This document shows positions 44,799 to 54,710 of a stretch of 64,000 nucleotides of DNA, piece by piece (the stretch's first letter is position 1; each line of letters begins with the position of its first letter). A model generated the notes under the pieces. The model ran no database searches. It was not told where the DNA came from and worked only from the letters and a program-made list of their open reading frames with translations. Source of the stretch: Martinezella rhizogenes (GTDB taxonomy: Bacteria; Pseudomonadota; Alphaproteobacteria; Rhizobiales; Rhizobiaceae); the NCBI RefSeq assembly GCF_027460065.1, contig NZ_JAPYZZ010000017.1, positions 550 through 64,549 on the forward strand, given 5' to 3'. A program made the position numbers and the translations under genes.

Positions 44799-44815
44799 TT
44801 TAATGTTCAGGGGCC
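44730..44815 (-). repeat. 86-bp inverted repeat, right
   Basis: Reverse complement of 39348-39433 with one mismatch. The Tn3-type terminus ends at 44798. Confidence 0.85.
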
Positions 44816-45121
44816 ATCATAGGAAGATTTCCCGAAGACGGCTTGCCGAACTAACGGCGGGCTTATTTTGCGGCACGCCAATGTTTCAGATTCCTAGGCG
44901 GGCGCGATTACGGTACTCAACAGATATCGGCCGGACATGGATTGATCTTGTCACCAGCTCGGCGAAGTGAATGGGACGGATCAATGAAGGGCAGGGCAGG
45001 TGGTGATAATTGGCATGTCCGGTTTCCTGGCATGAGCAGTTAAACGGCTCACCACCTTAACTGTGGTTCCTAAGTCCCAGGCTGCGGCCATCATGACGAA
45101 ATCACCTCCCCAAGCCAACCA
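44816..45121. other. Intergenic region, nothing recognised
   Basis: About 300 bases between the composite element and the end of repC. No gene, hairpin with T-run or repeat is identified. Confidence 0.45.
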
Positions 45122-46351
45122 TCATCCTGCGGCTTTGACCTGGTGGCCGCCAGCTCGCAGCAGAGCCATCAGCACCGGACCAAGTGAGAATTCACCGCGC
45201 TTCGCCTTATTTGTCAGATCCCGGAGATATCCGCCCGGCGAATTGATGTGACCGCCACGCTCTAGGATGCAGGCGATCGTTACCGCAGCATTCTCTGGGC
45301 CCATTACCTCACAGGCCTCCTGATATGCGGACGGGCTAACCCCAAGCATCGACCTGACGACCACAGCGGCTGTCATGAGCTCCCGCCAACTCCCGATTTG
45401 TCCATCAGGCCCGTAGCTCGAAATCTCGGGGCAGGCCCGCAAGACGAGACCAATTGGGAAAGCCTTGATCGGCGCATGCACGGCCCGCTTATTTTCACTC
45501 GGCTCCGCCCCCAGCTCTTTTCTTGAGCTAGGTTCAAGTTCATAGGGAGGGTTGGTATTTGAATTCTGTATGTGACGCTCAATTTGGGCATCATTGGTGC
45601 TCATTTCAGAAGAAAAATCGCCGAAATTCAGGAGTTTGACGATTTCCTCGCGCAAATTAAACATTCTGGCAGCCAGACCGCCAAGCTCATTCAAGCTTGG
45701 ATTGCGCGGAATTTGCCGCACGAGCATAAGATAGCGCTCCTCAAGCTCGTCCCAATCGCCTGGAGCGCCCTCCTCGACGGCCGCCGTGATCAGCTTACGG
45801 ATATCACGCCGGCAGATGGTCAGGGTTTCCTTCGCTCGTCTAAAAGCAGCTCGATCAGCAGCAACCTGCTGGGCGAGGCATGCGAGCTCCTCGGCCCGCA
45901 TAAGAAGCGGCGATATGTCGAATCCGAAGGCGTGCTCGATTGATCCTTCGTCATCTTTTCGAGCGTATCGTTTGCCGTTCGCACTGTCCTTGCGGATGAT
46001 CAACCCGGCCTCAACGAGAAGGGCAAGGTGCCGCCGCAAAGTGGCGCCTGCAATGCCATGGGCGCGAATTGACAGCTGAATGTTAGATGGGAAGACGATG
46101 AGCTGTGCATCCTGGCGCAGTTCGTTTTCCGGATAGAAGCTCAAAAGCGCGTCAAGCACGGCGAGGCTACGATCCTGCAGACCGAGCACTTCTCGAGCTT
46201 CCGATGCATCGCGGAAAACCTTCCATTTGTTTGCCGACTTGCCTTCCTCGATCTTGCTCGTGTCAATTTGCCGCTTCACAAGCGCAAGCGTAACCTGTCG
46301 CCGCCCAAAGGGCGTCGTCACTTGTCCACCTTCCATGTCTTCGCCTCTCAA
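45122..46351 (-). CDS. repC: Replication initiator RepC
   Basis: 409 residues; an ATG at 46336 (MEGGQVTTPFGRRQV) is an alternative start five codons in. The N-terminal domain (RQVTLALVKRQ, then ATLRRHLALLVEAGLIIRKD) has the winged-helix form of RepC, and the C-terminal part (LVLRACPEISSYGPDGQIGS) is typical of the family. RepC binds the origin within its own gene; the AT-rich stretch about 45520-45640 is a likely oriV. It is the last gene of the repABC operon and is limited by the counter-transcribed RNA upstream. Confidence 0.93.
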   Translation of the reverse strand: MRGEDMEGGQVTTPFGRRQVTLALVKRQIDTSKIEEGKSANKWKVFRDASEAREVLGLQDRSLAVLDALLSFYPENELRQDAQLIVFPSNIQLSIRAHGIAGATLRRHLALLVEAGLIIRKDSANGKRYARKDDEGSIEHAFGFDISPLLMRAEELACLAQQVAADRAAFRRAKETLTICRRDIRKLITAAVEEGAPGDWDELEERYLMLVRQIPRNPSLNELGGLAARMFNLREEIVKLLNFGDFSSEMSTNDAQIERHIQNSNTNPPYELEPSSRKELGAEPSENKRAVHAPIKAFPIGLVLRACPEISSYGPDGQIGSWRELMTAAVVVRSMLGVSPSAYQEACEVMGPENAAVTIACILERGGHINSPGGYLRDLTNKAKRGEFSLGPVLMALLRAGGHQVKAAG

Positions 46352-46394
46352 AAAGGCAAAAGATCAACGCTCACCGAAATGGTGCCAAAGACTC

Positions 46395-46480
46395 TTGACT
46401 AGAATTCATGGAAATGCGATTCTCAAGTTCTCACACAGCGAGAAGGGCTTCCATGACGGCAACGTTTCGGGGGCCTTTTT
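46395..46480 (+). ncRNA. Counter-transcribed incompatibility RNA between repB and repC
   Basis: In the 183-nt repB-repC gap, opposite to the rep genes. A promoter-like TTGACT (46395-46400) is followed about 17 nt later by GATTCT. A hairpin GGCTTCC/GGGGGCC (46446-46452, 46469-46475, with G-U pairs) leads into TTTTTCTTTT. The position and terminator match the small antisense RNA of repABC plasmids, which lowers RepC synthesis. The RNA itself would run from about 46430 to 46480. Confidence 0.7.
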
Positions 46481-46534
46481 CTTTTGCTCGATTTCCTTCC
46501 GTAAAATCGTCTCGAAGTCCGCTTTTGGCTTCGA

Positions 46535-47563
46535 TTAGTTCTTTAACTTCTCATGAGTGAAGCGTTCAGCCAGCGCCGGTAGCTCCGATTCAATAAAGCT
46601 CAGGAATTCCGCCCCGGCCGGCGTATCCGCCGAAATGCGAACCTCCTTGACCGTTCGCAAATACCTGCCCAGCGGCTCACCTTCGGGACCGGCAATGGTT
46701 TTACCGCTTTCCTGCAATGGAGCTCTGGGCTTCAGAGCATTAAAAGCTGCCAGAAACTTCTGGTCGGACCCGAAGCGCTTTTCGGCGGTGACCGATAGCA
46801 CCTTGCGCACTTCGTCATGCAGATCAGGGCTCTCAGAGAAAGTCTTTGCAAATTCGGCCCACCTTGGACGGCCAACCTTGGCCGCCCTACCGATTGCCTC
46901 TATGATTTCGATCGGAACGGCGCGGTAGACTAACCGCATGCGCGCAAGCTCGGGATCGTCGATCGACAGGGCAGCCTTGATATCCCGCGGCTTCACGTCG
47001 GCATCGTCCATACGGCGTGCAAACAGGGCGCGCTCAATCCAGCTCAGATCCTGGCGATCGGCGTTTTCGATACCCTGTGCGATGACGAGTTCGACGTCGG
47101 AAATCTCGACCTCGATAGCCTTGACCGGAATTCCGAGATCTTTGGCTGCCCGCAACCGGCGGTGGCCGTAGATAACCTGATAGCGGTCAGGTGAGGCCGG
47201 TGATTTGCGGACCTGGATGGGAACCTTCTGGCCTTCGGATCGGATTGAGTTCCTGAAGGTCTCGAAATCGGAGCCGTCGTCGTCAGGAAGACGATCGGGA
47301 AAGGGCGAGGGGTCGACTTTCGACGGATCGAGTTCGCGGATCGCGCCTCCACCGGCTTCAACAAGCGCCTTCAGCCGGTCGCGTTCCGACTTGATGTCGT
47401 CAATTGCCCGGTGCGCCGCACCGATCACGCCGGCGCCGACCCGCGCGGGTGGAGCCTGTTGTGGAACTGCGGCAGGGTTCTCCGTTGACAGCCGGTTTTC
47501 CAGCTCTGCAGACAGCAGTCCGAAGTTCGCAACGATGGATTTACGCGATGACTTGCTGGTCAT
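46535..47563 (-). CDS. repB: ParB-like partition protein RepB
   Basis: 342 residues. A ParB/Spo0J N-terminal domain includes VPIQVRKSPASPDRYQVIYG followed by HRRLRAAKDLGIPVKAIEVE, with the GHRR box central to CTP-dependent clamp function. An HTH region follows (about 160-215). The start overlaps the repA stop by four bases (ATGA). RepB binds parS and works with RepA. The candidate parS pair is at 38991 and 39100. Confidence 0.93.
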   Translation of the reverse strand: MTSKSSRKSIVANFGLLSAELENRLSTENPAAVPQQAPPARVGAGVIGAAHRAIDDIKSERDRLKALVEAGGGAIRELDPSKVDPSPFPDRLPDDDGSDFETFRNSIRSEGQKVPIQVRKSPASPDRYQVIYGHRRLRAAKDLGIPVKAIEVEISDVELVIAQGIENADRQDLSWIERALFARRMDDADVKPRDIKAALSIDDPELARMRLVYRAVPIEIIEAIGRAAKVGRPRWAEFAKTFSESPDLHDEVRKVLSVTAEKRFGSDQKFLAAFNALKPRAPLQESGKTIAGPEGEPLGRYLRTVKEVRISADTPAGAEFLSFIESELPALAERFTHEKLKN

Positions 47564-48783
47564 GTGCGCCCCCAGCTGGTGTTGATGAGTTTCAATATCG
47601 CTTCGTTGACGGCGTCGACCGCCTCACGGGCGCGCTTGTGCGTATCACGGCCGATCTGGCCCATTTCGAGTTCGTAGATAGAACGCTTTGCAAGTCCCGC
47701 TGCCTCGACAGCCGTGCTTTCAATCAGCGTGGGTAGAAGCACATCGGTGCCGAACAGATGGCGCATCATCGCGACAACCTGCGACTGCGGTGCGTCGTTC
47801 GGATCGTGGCGGGTGACAAGATACCGGATGAAATCCTGATCGAGCTGTGCTCCGCTCTCGTTCAGCACGCTGATCAAGTCGCCCATCATCAACAGGAACT
47901 GGCTCATCGAAGCCACATCAAGCATAGCCGGATGTACCGTGATAATCATGCTGGTCGCGGCATAAATTGCGCTGAGCGTCAAAAACCCGAGCGACGGAGG
48001 CGTATCGAGGATGACAACGTCATAGTCCTGCTCGACCTCCGAAAGGGCAAGTTTGAGACGCTCGAAGAAGATTGCGCCCGAGCCCGATTTCTGTGCCAGG
48101 ACGCGCGGCGTTTCATGTTCGTATTCCATGACTTCGAGGTTGCCCGGAATAAGGTCGATACCATCAAAGTAGGTTTTGCGAATAATGTCGCGGATCGGGC
48201 GACGCTCAGCATCGTCATAGCGAAGGGCTGCGTAGATCGTCTCATTGGCACCGACGTCGAATTCAGGTTGGGCGCCAAATAGTGCGGACAACGATGCCTG
48301 CGGATCGAGGTCCAGAGCAAGAACACGATAACCCTGCAATGCGAGATAGTGAGCGAGGTGAACGCAGGTTGTTGTCTTGGCGCTGCCCCCTTTGAAATTG
48401 GCGATGGCCACGACCTGCAAATGCTCCCTCTCGCGCCTTCGCGGAAGAAACCTTAGTGCTTCGGCCGGTTTCTGAGCAGCAAAAAACTCGCGTAACTCGT
48501 TTATCTGGGCAAGCGTGTAGACACGATGATTGTTTTCCAACCGCCCGGGGATGGGCCCACGCCCTTCACTCGACATGAGCTTAAGGGTAGAATCAGGTAT
48601 CGAGGTCAGCTTGGAGACTTCGTTCGTCAGGAACGGCCGCAGGCTCTTCTCCGATTTGGGAGGATACATGCGGGTGCGAAGCTGCTGTAACTGCTGTGAC
48701 AGAAGGCCTGCATGGCGCATGATCTTGCCGCCTGCGTCTTCCTTCTGACCGCTCATCGTTTCTGCTTGTCTCGCTATCGCCAT
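47560..48783 (-). CDS. repA: ParA-like partition ATPase RepA
   Basis: 407 residues from the ATG at 48783, which is preceded by a GGGGG Shine-Dalgarno; the in-frame extension to 48843 is unlikely. An N-terminal HTH (about 45-100) allows autorepression. A deviant Walker A, ANFKGGSAKTTT, and LDTPPSLG define the ParA ATPase. It drives plasmid segregation with RepB and represses the operon. It is divergent from traI, with both promoters in 48784-49228. Confidence 0.93.
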   Translation of the reverse strand: MAIARQAETMSGQKEDAGGKIMRHAGLLSQQLQQLRTRMYPPKSEKSLRPFLTNEVSKLTSIPDSTLKLMSSEGRGPIPGRLENNHRVYTLAQINELREFFAAQKPAEALRFLPRRREREHLQVVAIANFKGGSAKTTTCVHLAHYLALQGYRVLALDLDPQASLSALFGAQPEFDVGANETIYAALRYDDAERRPIRDIIRKTYFDGIDLIPGNLEVMEYEHETPRVLAQKSGSGAIFFERLKLALSEVEQDYDVVILDTPPSLGFLTLSAIYAATSMIITVHPAMLDVASMSQFLLMMGDLISVLNESGAQLDQDFIRYLVTRHDPNDAPQSQVVAMMRHLFGTDVLLPTLIESTAVEAAGLAKRSIYELEMGQIGRDTHKRAREAVDAVNEAILKLINTSWGRT

Positions 48784-49228
48784 ATCGCCCCCTTGGCGGA
48801 CAGTCTTCGGTTTGCCGACCATTGCCCGCCAAAGATACAACACGATTCTCGTCGGACGTCCAGCCGTTTAGGGTTAACAAAGTCTTAACGGACCCGTTCC
48901 TGCGGCATTGAAATAATGAACCGAAAACTGATATTTTCTTTATTTTTCTGTACCTTAATAACATACCGGTAGTCGCTGGCGATCAAGTTTCTTCAGGATC
49001 AATTGGACAGAGCAACGATTTTGGAAAGCGCGCTCCGCGCACAAGAAACGGTTTGAGCACAAATAATCTACTAACACTTTTGTCAGTTCGGTAGCGACTC
49101 CCATTCCTCGCCATGATCGCCTCTCTGTGCCGACACCCACAGAATCAGTCACTGATACTTTTGGCAGTAGATCAAAGCTGCGCGCCCCGGCAAATCTCGG
49201 GTAGTTCCAACTCAAGGAGATTTGCGGG
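48784..49228. promoter_or_regulatory. Divergent repA/traI control region
   Basis: About 445 bases without a gene, containing the repA promoter(s) and the traI-trb promoter. An AT-rich part lies at about 48910-48965. In related plasmids TraR acts here on both operons, which couples copy number to quorum sensing. A lux/tra-box-like dyad is listed separately. Confidence 0.6.
49151..49168 (+). promoter_or_regulatory. Candidate tra box upstream of traI
   Basis: ACTGATACTTTTGGCAGT is an 18-bp dyad with ACTG/CAGT arms and 10 nt between CTG and CAG, the spacing of lux-type boxes. It ends 60 bp before the traI ATG. It matches the Ti tra box only in size and arm placement. Confidence 0.35.
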
Positions 49229-49855
49229 ATGCGCATCGTTGCCGTCAGGAACCCTAGAACTAAAACTGAACAGCACCTCATCCTTGAAATGTATCGGCTT
49301 CGAGCCAAGGTTTTCCGAGATCGCCTTGGATGGAATGTCAATTGCACCTCAGACATGGAAAGGGACCAGTTCGATGAGAGGCGGCCCACATATATCCTGT
49401 GTTTAGGCTCTTCCTCGACTGTTGTCGGGTGTGCTCGGCTTTTGCCCGCTATGGGCGGCACCATGCTGCAGGAGGTGTTTCCGCAGCTCCTTCACCAGCA
49501 TCAGCTCGCGACACACGGAAGAATGGTTGAGAGTTCGCGCTTTTGCGTCGATACCGAGAACACCGCCGATCGAGAGCATGGCGGACTTCACCCGGCAACG
49601 CTCGCCATGTTTGCCGGGATTGTCCAATGGTGCATTCTCAGCGGCTACAACGAGATCGTCACGGCGACCGACCTGCGTATCGAACGGATTCTTCGACGCG
49701 CCGGCTGGCCACTTTCGCGGCTAGGCGAACCCAGCATGATCAACGAAACCCGCAGTATTGCAGGTTTTTTGCCTGCGGACTGGCAGAGTTTTGATCTCAT
49801 ACGGCCAACCACCTATTCCTCGGACTTTTCAAACGCTCAGGAAGAGGCAGCATGA
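49229..49855 (+). CDS. traI: Acyl-homoserine-lactone synthase TraI
   Basis: 208 residues, start after AAGGAGATTTGCGGG. The LuxI-family core is present: RAKVFRDRLGWNV (conserved Arg and Trp), then DERRPTYIL, GCARLLP, and ESSRFCV with the catalytic Glu/Ser-Arg. It makes an AHL from S-adenosylmethionine and an acyl chain; the chain length cannot be told. It is the first gene of the trb operon and overlaps trbB by four bases. Confidence 0.93.
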   Translation: MRIVAVRNPRTKTEQHLILEMYRLRAKVFRDRLGWNVNCTSDMERDQFDERRPTYILCLGSSSTVVGCARLLPAMGGTMLQEVFPQLLHQHQLATHGRMVESSRFCVDTENTADREHGGLHPATLAMFAGIVQWCILSGYNEIVTATDLRIERILRRAGWPLSRLGEPSMINETRSIAGFLPADWQSFDLIRPTTYSSDFSNAQEEAA

Positions 49856-50823
49856 TCAGCAGCCAGAACCGCTCACTGCCAAGGCTCTTGAGTAAACTGC
49901 AAAATGCCCTCGGTGATCACCTCTGCGCCGCGCTTGACGATCCGGGCGTCGTCGAGATCATGCTGAACCCCGATGGCAGGCTATTTATCGAGCGCCTCGA
50001 CCTGGGAATAGCGGCGGCAGGCGAAATGACGCGTTCCGCGGCGGAGACCGTCATAGGCAGCGTTGCCCACGTCCTAAACTGCGAAGTCGACGATGGTCGT
50101 CCCATCATATCCGGTGAACTTCCGATTGGAGGACACCGCTTCGAAGGGCTCCTGCCGCCAGTCGTGTCCGGGCCCTCATTCACGATCCGTCGTCGCGCTT
50201 CCCGGCTTGTCCCGCTCGATGACTACATCGCCAGCAAGGTAATGACCCCACGACAGGCGGATATTATTCGCAACGCCGTTCAATCGAAGTTCAACATCAT
50301 TGTCGCTGGAGGCACCGGCTCGGGGAAAACAACGCTGACCAATGCCATCCTGACGGAAATCGTAGTGTGTTTTCCGGACGATCGCCTCGTGATCCTGGAG
50401 GATACCGCGGAAATTCAATGCGCCGCCGGCAACGCGGTCAGTCTCCATACCAGTGCAAATGTGGACATGTCACGCCTGCTCAAGAGCACGATGCGCCTTC
50501 GCCCAGACCGGATCATAGTCGGCGAGGTTCGTGATGGTGCGGCGCTCACCATGCTCAAAGCCTGGAACACCGGCCATCCCGGCGGCGTCGCCACTATCCA
50601 TGCCAACAGCGCCCGTTCCGCCCTTCAGCGCCTCGAACAGCTGACTGCCGAGGCCAGCCATCAGCCCATGCAAGCGGTGATCGGCGACGCCATCGATCTC
50701 ATCATCTCGATCGAGCGCGCCGCCAAGGGCCGCCGGATCAAAGAGATCCTTCACGTAACCCGCTTTGCAGGCGGGCAATACCTGACCGAACCCTACACAG
50801 AGGAATGCCGTGATGCAGCCTAG
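49852..50823 (+). CDS. trbB: Conjugation ATPase TrbB (VirB11 type)
   Basis: 323 residues. The N-terminal domain is about 1-125; the RecA-like domain has Walker [13 protein letters not shown] (Lys159) and [13 protein letters not shown] hexameric inner-membrane-associated ATPase for pilus assembly and substrate passage. It overlaps traI (ATGA) and trbC. Confidence 0.95.
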   Translation: MISSQNRSLPRLLSKLQNALGDHLCAALDDPGVVEIMLNPDGRLFIERLDLGIAAAGEMTRSAAETVIGSVAHVLNCEVDDGRPIISGELPIGGHRFEGLLPPVVSGPSFTIRRRASRLVPLDDYIASKVMTPRQADIIRNAVQSKFNIIVAGGTGSGKTTLTNAILTEIVVCFPDDRLVILEDTAEIQCAAGNAVSLHTSANVDMSRLLKSTMRLRPDRIIVGEVRDGAALTMLKAWNTGHPGGVATIHANSARSALQRLEQLTAEASHQPMQAVIGDAIDLIISIERAAKGRRIKEILHVTRFAGGQYLTEPYTEECRDAA

Positions 50824-51190
50824 GAGATCCGCCCTCACCCTCGCCCTGATCACCGTCGCAGCAATGATCGCAGCAACACCAGCTCTTGCCAGTTCTGGCG
50901 GAAGTCTTCCATGGGAAGGGCCTCTTGAGCAAATCCAGAAATCCATCACAGGCCCTGTCGCTGGCTACATTGCACTCGCCGCTGTCGCCGTTGCCGGCGG
51001 TATGCTGATCTTCGGCGGCGAGCTGAACGATTTTGCACGCCGACTGGTGTACGTGGTCTTGGTTGCCGGCATCCTCCTCGGCGCCACGACGATCGTCGGC
51101 CTGTTCGGCGCGACCGGCGCTTCGATCGGCACGGTGGCCGATCAGGTTACGAAACGCAACTCGCTCGGAGAAGGGCAGGGCGCCCGATGA
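50813..51190 (+). CDS. trbC: Pilin TrbC (VirB2 type)
   Basis: 125 residues from the ATG at 50813. A signal peptide ([19 protein letters not shown]) is followed by two hydrophobic helices (about 50-68 and 80-103) typical of conjugative pilins. It overlaps trbB by 11 bases and trbD by four (ATGA). Confidence 0.92.
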   Translation: MQPRRSALTLALITVAAMIAATPALASSGGSLPWEGPLEQIQKSITGPVAGYIALAAVAVAGGMLIFGGELNDFARRLVYVVLVAGILLGATTIVGLFGATGASIGTVADQVTKRNSLGEGQGAR

Positions 51191-51471
51191 GCCTCCAGCG
51201 TAATCGCATCCATCGCGCATTGTCTCGTCCCAACCTGTTGATGGGCGCGGACCGGGAGCTTGTCCTGATCACCGGCCTTGCAGCGACAATCCTCATCTTT
51301 GTCGTGCTAACGGTCTCTTCGGCCCTCCTTGGATCCGCCGTCTGGATCGTCATCGTCGGCCTGTTGCGGATGATGGCCAAATCCGACCCGCTCATGCGGC
51401 AGGTCTATATCAGACAGATCTCCTACAGGCCCTATTATCGGCCGACAGCCACACCGTGGCGCAAATATTGA
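51187..51471 (+). CDS. trbD: TrbD (VirB3 type) inner-membrane protein
   Basis: 94 residues. A basic N-terminus ([20 protein letters not shown]) precedes one or two membrane helices ([20 protein letters not shown] and the following hydrophobic stretch). The length and motif match TrbD. Confidence 0.93.
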   Translation: MSLQRNRIHRALSRPNLLMGADRELVLITGLAATILIFVVLTVSSALLGSAVWIVIVGLLRMMAKSDPLMRQVYIRQISYRPYYRPTATPWRKY

Positions 51472-51481
51472 AGAGGACCTT

Positions 51482-53938
51482 ATGGCTGCCCTCAAGCGAT
51501 TCCGCGCGACCGGTCCATCCTTCGCAGATCTTGTCCCTTATGCCGGACTCATCGACAATGGCATTCTGCTACTGAAGGACGGAAGTCTCATGGCTGGCTG
51601 GTTTTTCGCCGGACCTGACCTGGAAAGCGCCACCGATCTCGAGCGAAACGAACTATCACGCCAGATCAACACAATCCTCGCCCGGCTCGGCACAGGCTGG
51701 ATGATCCAGGTCGAGGCGATCCGCATACCGACAGTCGACTACCCTTCTCCGGAAAAGTGCCATTTCCCCGATCCGGTCACGTGCGCGATCGATGCCGAGC
51801 GCAGGGCCCACTTCCTGCGCAGGCAAGGGCATTTCGAAAGCAAGCACGCAATCATCCTGACCTACCGCCCGCTCGAACCGAAAAGGGCGGCGCTCGGCAA
51901 ATACGTCTATTCCGACCCGGGGAGCCGAAAGAAGACCTATGCAGATACGGTCCTCCTCGTCTTTCGCAACGCGGTGCGAGAAATCGAGCAGTATCTGGCA
52001 AACACCTTGTCGATCGTCCGCATGCAAACGCGCGAAGTCCGCGAACGGGGAGGGGAGAGGACCGCTCGCTACGATGACCTCCTTCAATTCGTCCGTTTTT
52101 GCATCACAGGAGAAAGCCACCCCGTCCGCCTGCCGGAAATCCCCATGTATCTCGACTGGCTGGCGACAGCGGAACTTCAGCATGGCCTGACGCCGAAAGT
52201 CGAGAACCGGTTCCTCGGCGTTGTCGCGATCGATGGCCTTCCGGCGGAGAGTTGGCCCGGCATTCTCAATAATCTCGATCTTATGCCGCTGACCTATCGC
52301 TGGTCGTCGCGATTTATTTTCCTTGATGCCGAAGAGGCGCGCCAGAAACTCGAGCGCACGCGCAAGAAATGGCAACAAAAGGTTCGCCCGTTTTTTGACC
52401 AGCTCTTCCAGACCCAGAGCGGTTCGGTCGATCAGGATGCGATGTCCATGGTCGTCGAAACCGAAGACGCCATCGCCCAGGCTTCCTCGCAGCTTGTTAC
52501 CTATGGCTATTATACGCCAGTGATTATCCTGTTCGACGAGCATCTCGTGGCGGTACAGGAGAAGGCTGAGGCCATTCGCCGACTTGTCCAGGCCGAAGGC
52601 TTTGGAGCCCGGATCGAAACATTGAACGCGACGGATGCGTTTCTCGGTAGCCTTCCGGGAAACTGGTACGCCAATGTTCGTGAGCCGCTGATAAATACGA
52701 GCAATCTGGCGGACCTGATCCCATTGAACTCGGTCTGGTCGGGTCATCCGAGCGCTCCATGCCCCTTCTACACGCCAAACTCGCCTCCGCTGATGCAGGT
52801 GGCCTCGGGCTCGACACCATTTCGCCTGAACCTCCACGTCGATGATGTCGGCCATACCCTGATCTTCGGCCCGACCGGCTCCGGCAAGTCGACACTTCTG
52901 GCGCTCATTGCGGCGCAGTTCCGACGTTATGAGGCGGCGCAGATTTTTGCGTTCGACAAGGGTAACTCCCTTCTCCCGCTCACGCTCGCCGCCGGGGGCG
53001 ATCACTATGACATCGGCAACGATCAAAATGGAGAGGGAAGAGCGCTGGCGTTCTGCCCGCTGTCCGATCTTTCGACGGATAGCGGGCAGGCCTGGGCAAC
53101 CGGGTGGATCGAAACGCTCGTCGCCCTGCAGGGCGTGACGGTTACACCTGATCACCGCAACGCCATTTCACGACAGATCGCACTAATGGCTACGGCACCC
53201 GGAAAGTCGCTGTCGGATTTCGTCAGCGGCGTCCAGATGCGGGAGATCAAGCAGGCCCTTCATCACTATACCGTCGATGGACCGATGGGCCAGCTTCTCG
53301 ATGCGGAAGAGGACGGCCTGACCCTGCGGGCGTTCCAGTGCTTCGAGATCGAGCAACTCATGAACATGGGCGAACGCAATCTCGTCCCCGTTCTCACTTA
53401 CCTTTTCCACCGCATCGAAAAGCGCCTCGATGGCTCACCCAGCCTGATCCTGCTCGACGAGGCATGGCTGATGCTCGGACATCCTGTGTTTCGCGACAAG
53501 ATCCGTGAATGGTTGAAGGTTCTCCGAAAAGCCAACTGCGCCGTCGTTCTGGCGACGCAGTCTATCTCGGATGCCGAGCGATCCGGTATTATCGATGTGC
53601 TGAAAGAGTCCTGTCCCACGAAGATCTGCCTTCCGAATGGGGCAGCGCGAGAAACAGGCACGCGTGAATTCTACGAGCGGATTGGCTTCAACGATCGCCA
53701 GATCGAGATCGTCTCAAGCGCCATCGCCAAACGTGAATATTACGTCGCCACGCCAGACGGGAGGCGACTTTTTGACATGTCACTTGGACCGTTGGCACTG
53801 AGTTTCGTCGGCGCCTCGGGGAAGGAAGATCTGAAGAGAATCAAAGCACTGGAGGCGCAATACGGTCGAAGATGGCCGCTCCATTGGCTGGAGACGAGAG
53901 GAATTCACGATGCAACGTCGCTGCTCACTATCGAATAG
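51482..53938 (+). CDS. trbE: Conjugation ATPase TrbE (VirB4 type)
   Basis: 818 residues, full length. The N-terminal CagE/TrbE domain is about 1-430. Walker A GPTGSGKSTLLALIAAQ is near residue 463 and Walker B LILLDEAWLML near 657. It powers pilin movement and assembly at the inner membrane. It overlaps trbJ by 29 bases. A 499-codon antisense frame within it is a codon-bias shadow. Confidence 0.95.
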   Translation: MAALKRFRATGPSFADLVPYAGLIDNGILLLKDGSLMAGWFFAGPDLESATDLERNELSRQINTILARLGTGWMIQVEAIRIPTVDYPSPEKCHFPDPVTCAIDAERRAHFLRRQGHFESKHAIILTYRPLEPKRAALGKYVYSDPGSRKKTYADTVLLVFRNAVREIEQYLANTLSIVRMQTREVRERGGERTARYDDLLQFVRFCITGESHPVRLPEIPMYLDWLATAELQHGLTPKVENRFLGVVAIDGLPAESWPGILNNLDLMPLTYRWSSRFIFLDAEEARQKLERTRKKWQQKVRPFFDQLFQTQSGSVDQDAMSMVVETEDAIAQASSQLVTYGYYTPVIILFDEHLVAVQEKAEAIRRLVQAEGFGARIETLNATDAFLGSLPGNWYANVREPLINTSNLADLIPLNSVWSGHPSAPCPFYTPNSPPLMQVASGSTPFRLNLHVDDVGHTLIFGPTGSGKSTLLALIAAQFRRYEAAQIFAFDKGNSLLPLTLAAGGDHYDIGNDQNGEGRALAFCPLSDLSTDSGQAWATGWIETLVALQGVTVTPDHRNAISRQIALMATAPGKSLSDFVSGVQMREIKQALHHYTVDGPMGQLLDAEEDGLTLRAFQCFEIEQLMNMGERNLVPVLTYLFHRIEKRLDGSPSLILLDEAWLMLGHPVFRDKIREWLKVLRKANCAVVLATQSISDAERSGIIDVLKESCPTKICLPNGAARETGTREFYERIGFNDRQIEIVSSAIAKREYYVATPDGRRLFDMSLGPLALSFVGASGKEDLKRIKALEAQYGRRWPLHWLETRGIHDATSLLTIE

Positions 53939-54710
53939 GCTGATAGTCGCCGTCGTGGTTGGGGCGAATGCACTCATACCCGCCGGTCCCCTACGGGCAG
54001 GCGCGGCTACGGGTGCCGCTACCGAGTGGACGCAACTTGCCAATAATGCGCAGCTTGTCGACCTCCTCAAGAGCTCGGGGCTGCAGGTCGACAATCAATT
54101 GACCCAGATTACGCAGTTGGCGGAGCAGATTGAGAACCAGCTGAGGATTTACGAGAATATGTTGCAAAATACTGCACGGCTCCCGGATCACCTCTGGGGC
54201 GAGGTGGAGAACGACCTGAACCGGCTGCGTCGCATTGTCGACCAGGGGCGGAGCATTTCGTTCGTCATGAGCAATGCGGACGACGTTCTGCAGCAAAGGT
54301 TCAAGAGCTACGCCGATCTGAAGACCAAGCTGCCGAACGCCGAGTTCTCAGACACCTACCAGAGCTGGTCGGACACCAACCGGGACACGATCGCCAGCAC
54401 ATTGAGGGCTGCGAGCCTGACAGCGGATCAGTTCGGCACGGAGGAGAGCACGATGGCCGCGTTGCGAGCCATGTCACAATCGGCTGATGGTCAGATGAAA
54501 GCGCTCCAGATCGGACACCAGATCGCGGCACAACAGGTCTCCCAGATGCAGAAGCTCCGCGGCCTTTTTTCCCAGCAGATGACGATGACGGCAACCTGGC
54601 TCCAGGCCGAGCAGACCGACAAGGATATCGCCCAGACCCGAAGGGAAAAATTCTTCAACGCGGATGTCAGGACCGTCCCGGGTGGTCAAAAAATGGAGCC
54701 TCGCTGGTGA
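53910..54710 (+). CDS. trbJ: TrbJ (VirB5 type) periplasmic protein
   Basis: 266 residues. A signal peptide ends near residue 30. A long coiled-coil-forming helical body follows (QVDNQLTQITQLAEQIENQL), with the conserved end GGQKMEPRW. It probably is a minor pilus or adhesin subunit. Confidence 0.92.
   Translation: MQRRCSLSNRLIVAVVVGANALIPAGPLRAGAATGAATEWTQLANNAQLVDLLKSSGLQVDNQLTQITQLAEQIENQLRIYENMLQNTARLPDHLWGEVENDLNRLRRIVDQGRSISFVMSNADDVLQQRFKSYADLKTKLPNAEFSDTYQSWSDTNRDTIASTLRAASLTADQFGTEESTMAALRAMSQSADGQMKALQIGHQIAAQQVSQMQKLRGLFSQQMTMTATWLQAEQTDKDIAQTRREKFFNADVRTVPGGQKMEPRW

Larger units (their letters stand above)
39348..44815. mobile_element. Composite unit bounded by decayed Tn3-family ends
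   Basis: 5.5 kb bounded by 86-bp inverted repeats (85/86 identical). Each end holds the last codons of a Tn3-family tnpA and a GGGGCAC-type terminus (39365 and 44798). Inside the left end are a tnpA N-terminal part and a tnpR start; inside the right end are a tnpR C-terminus and a tnpA C-terminus. The cargo is a VOC gene, an unknown gene and a chemoreceptor. Both transposases are broken, so it could move only with help in trans. No 5-bp target duplication is seen. Confidence 0.75.

Noticed and set aside
51656-53155. A 499-codon open frame antisense to trbE
   Set aside because: It lies wholly inside the well-supported trbE; high-GC codon bias produces such antisense frames. No domain or ribosome-binding site supports it.
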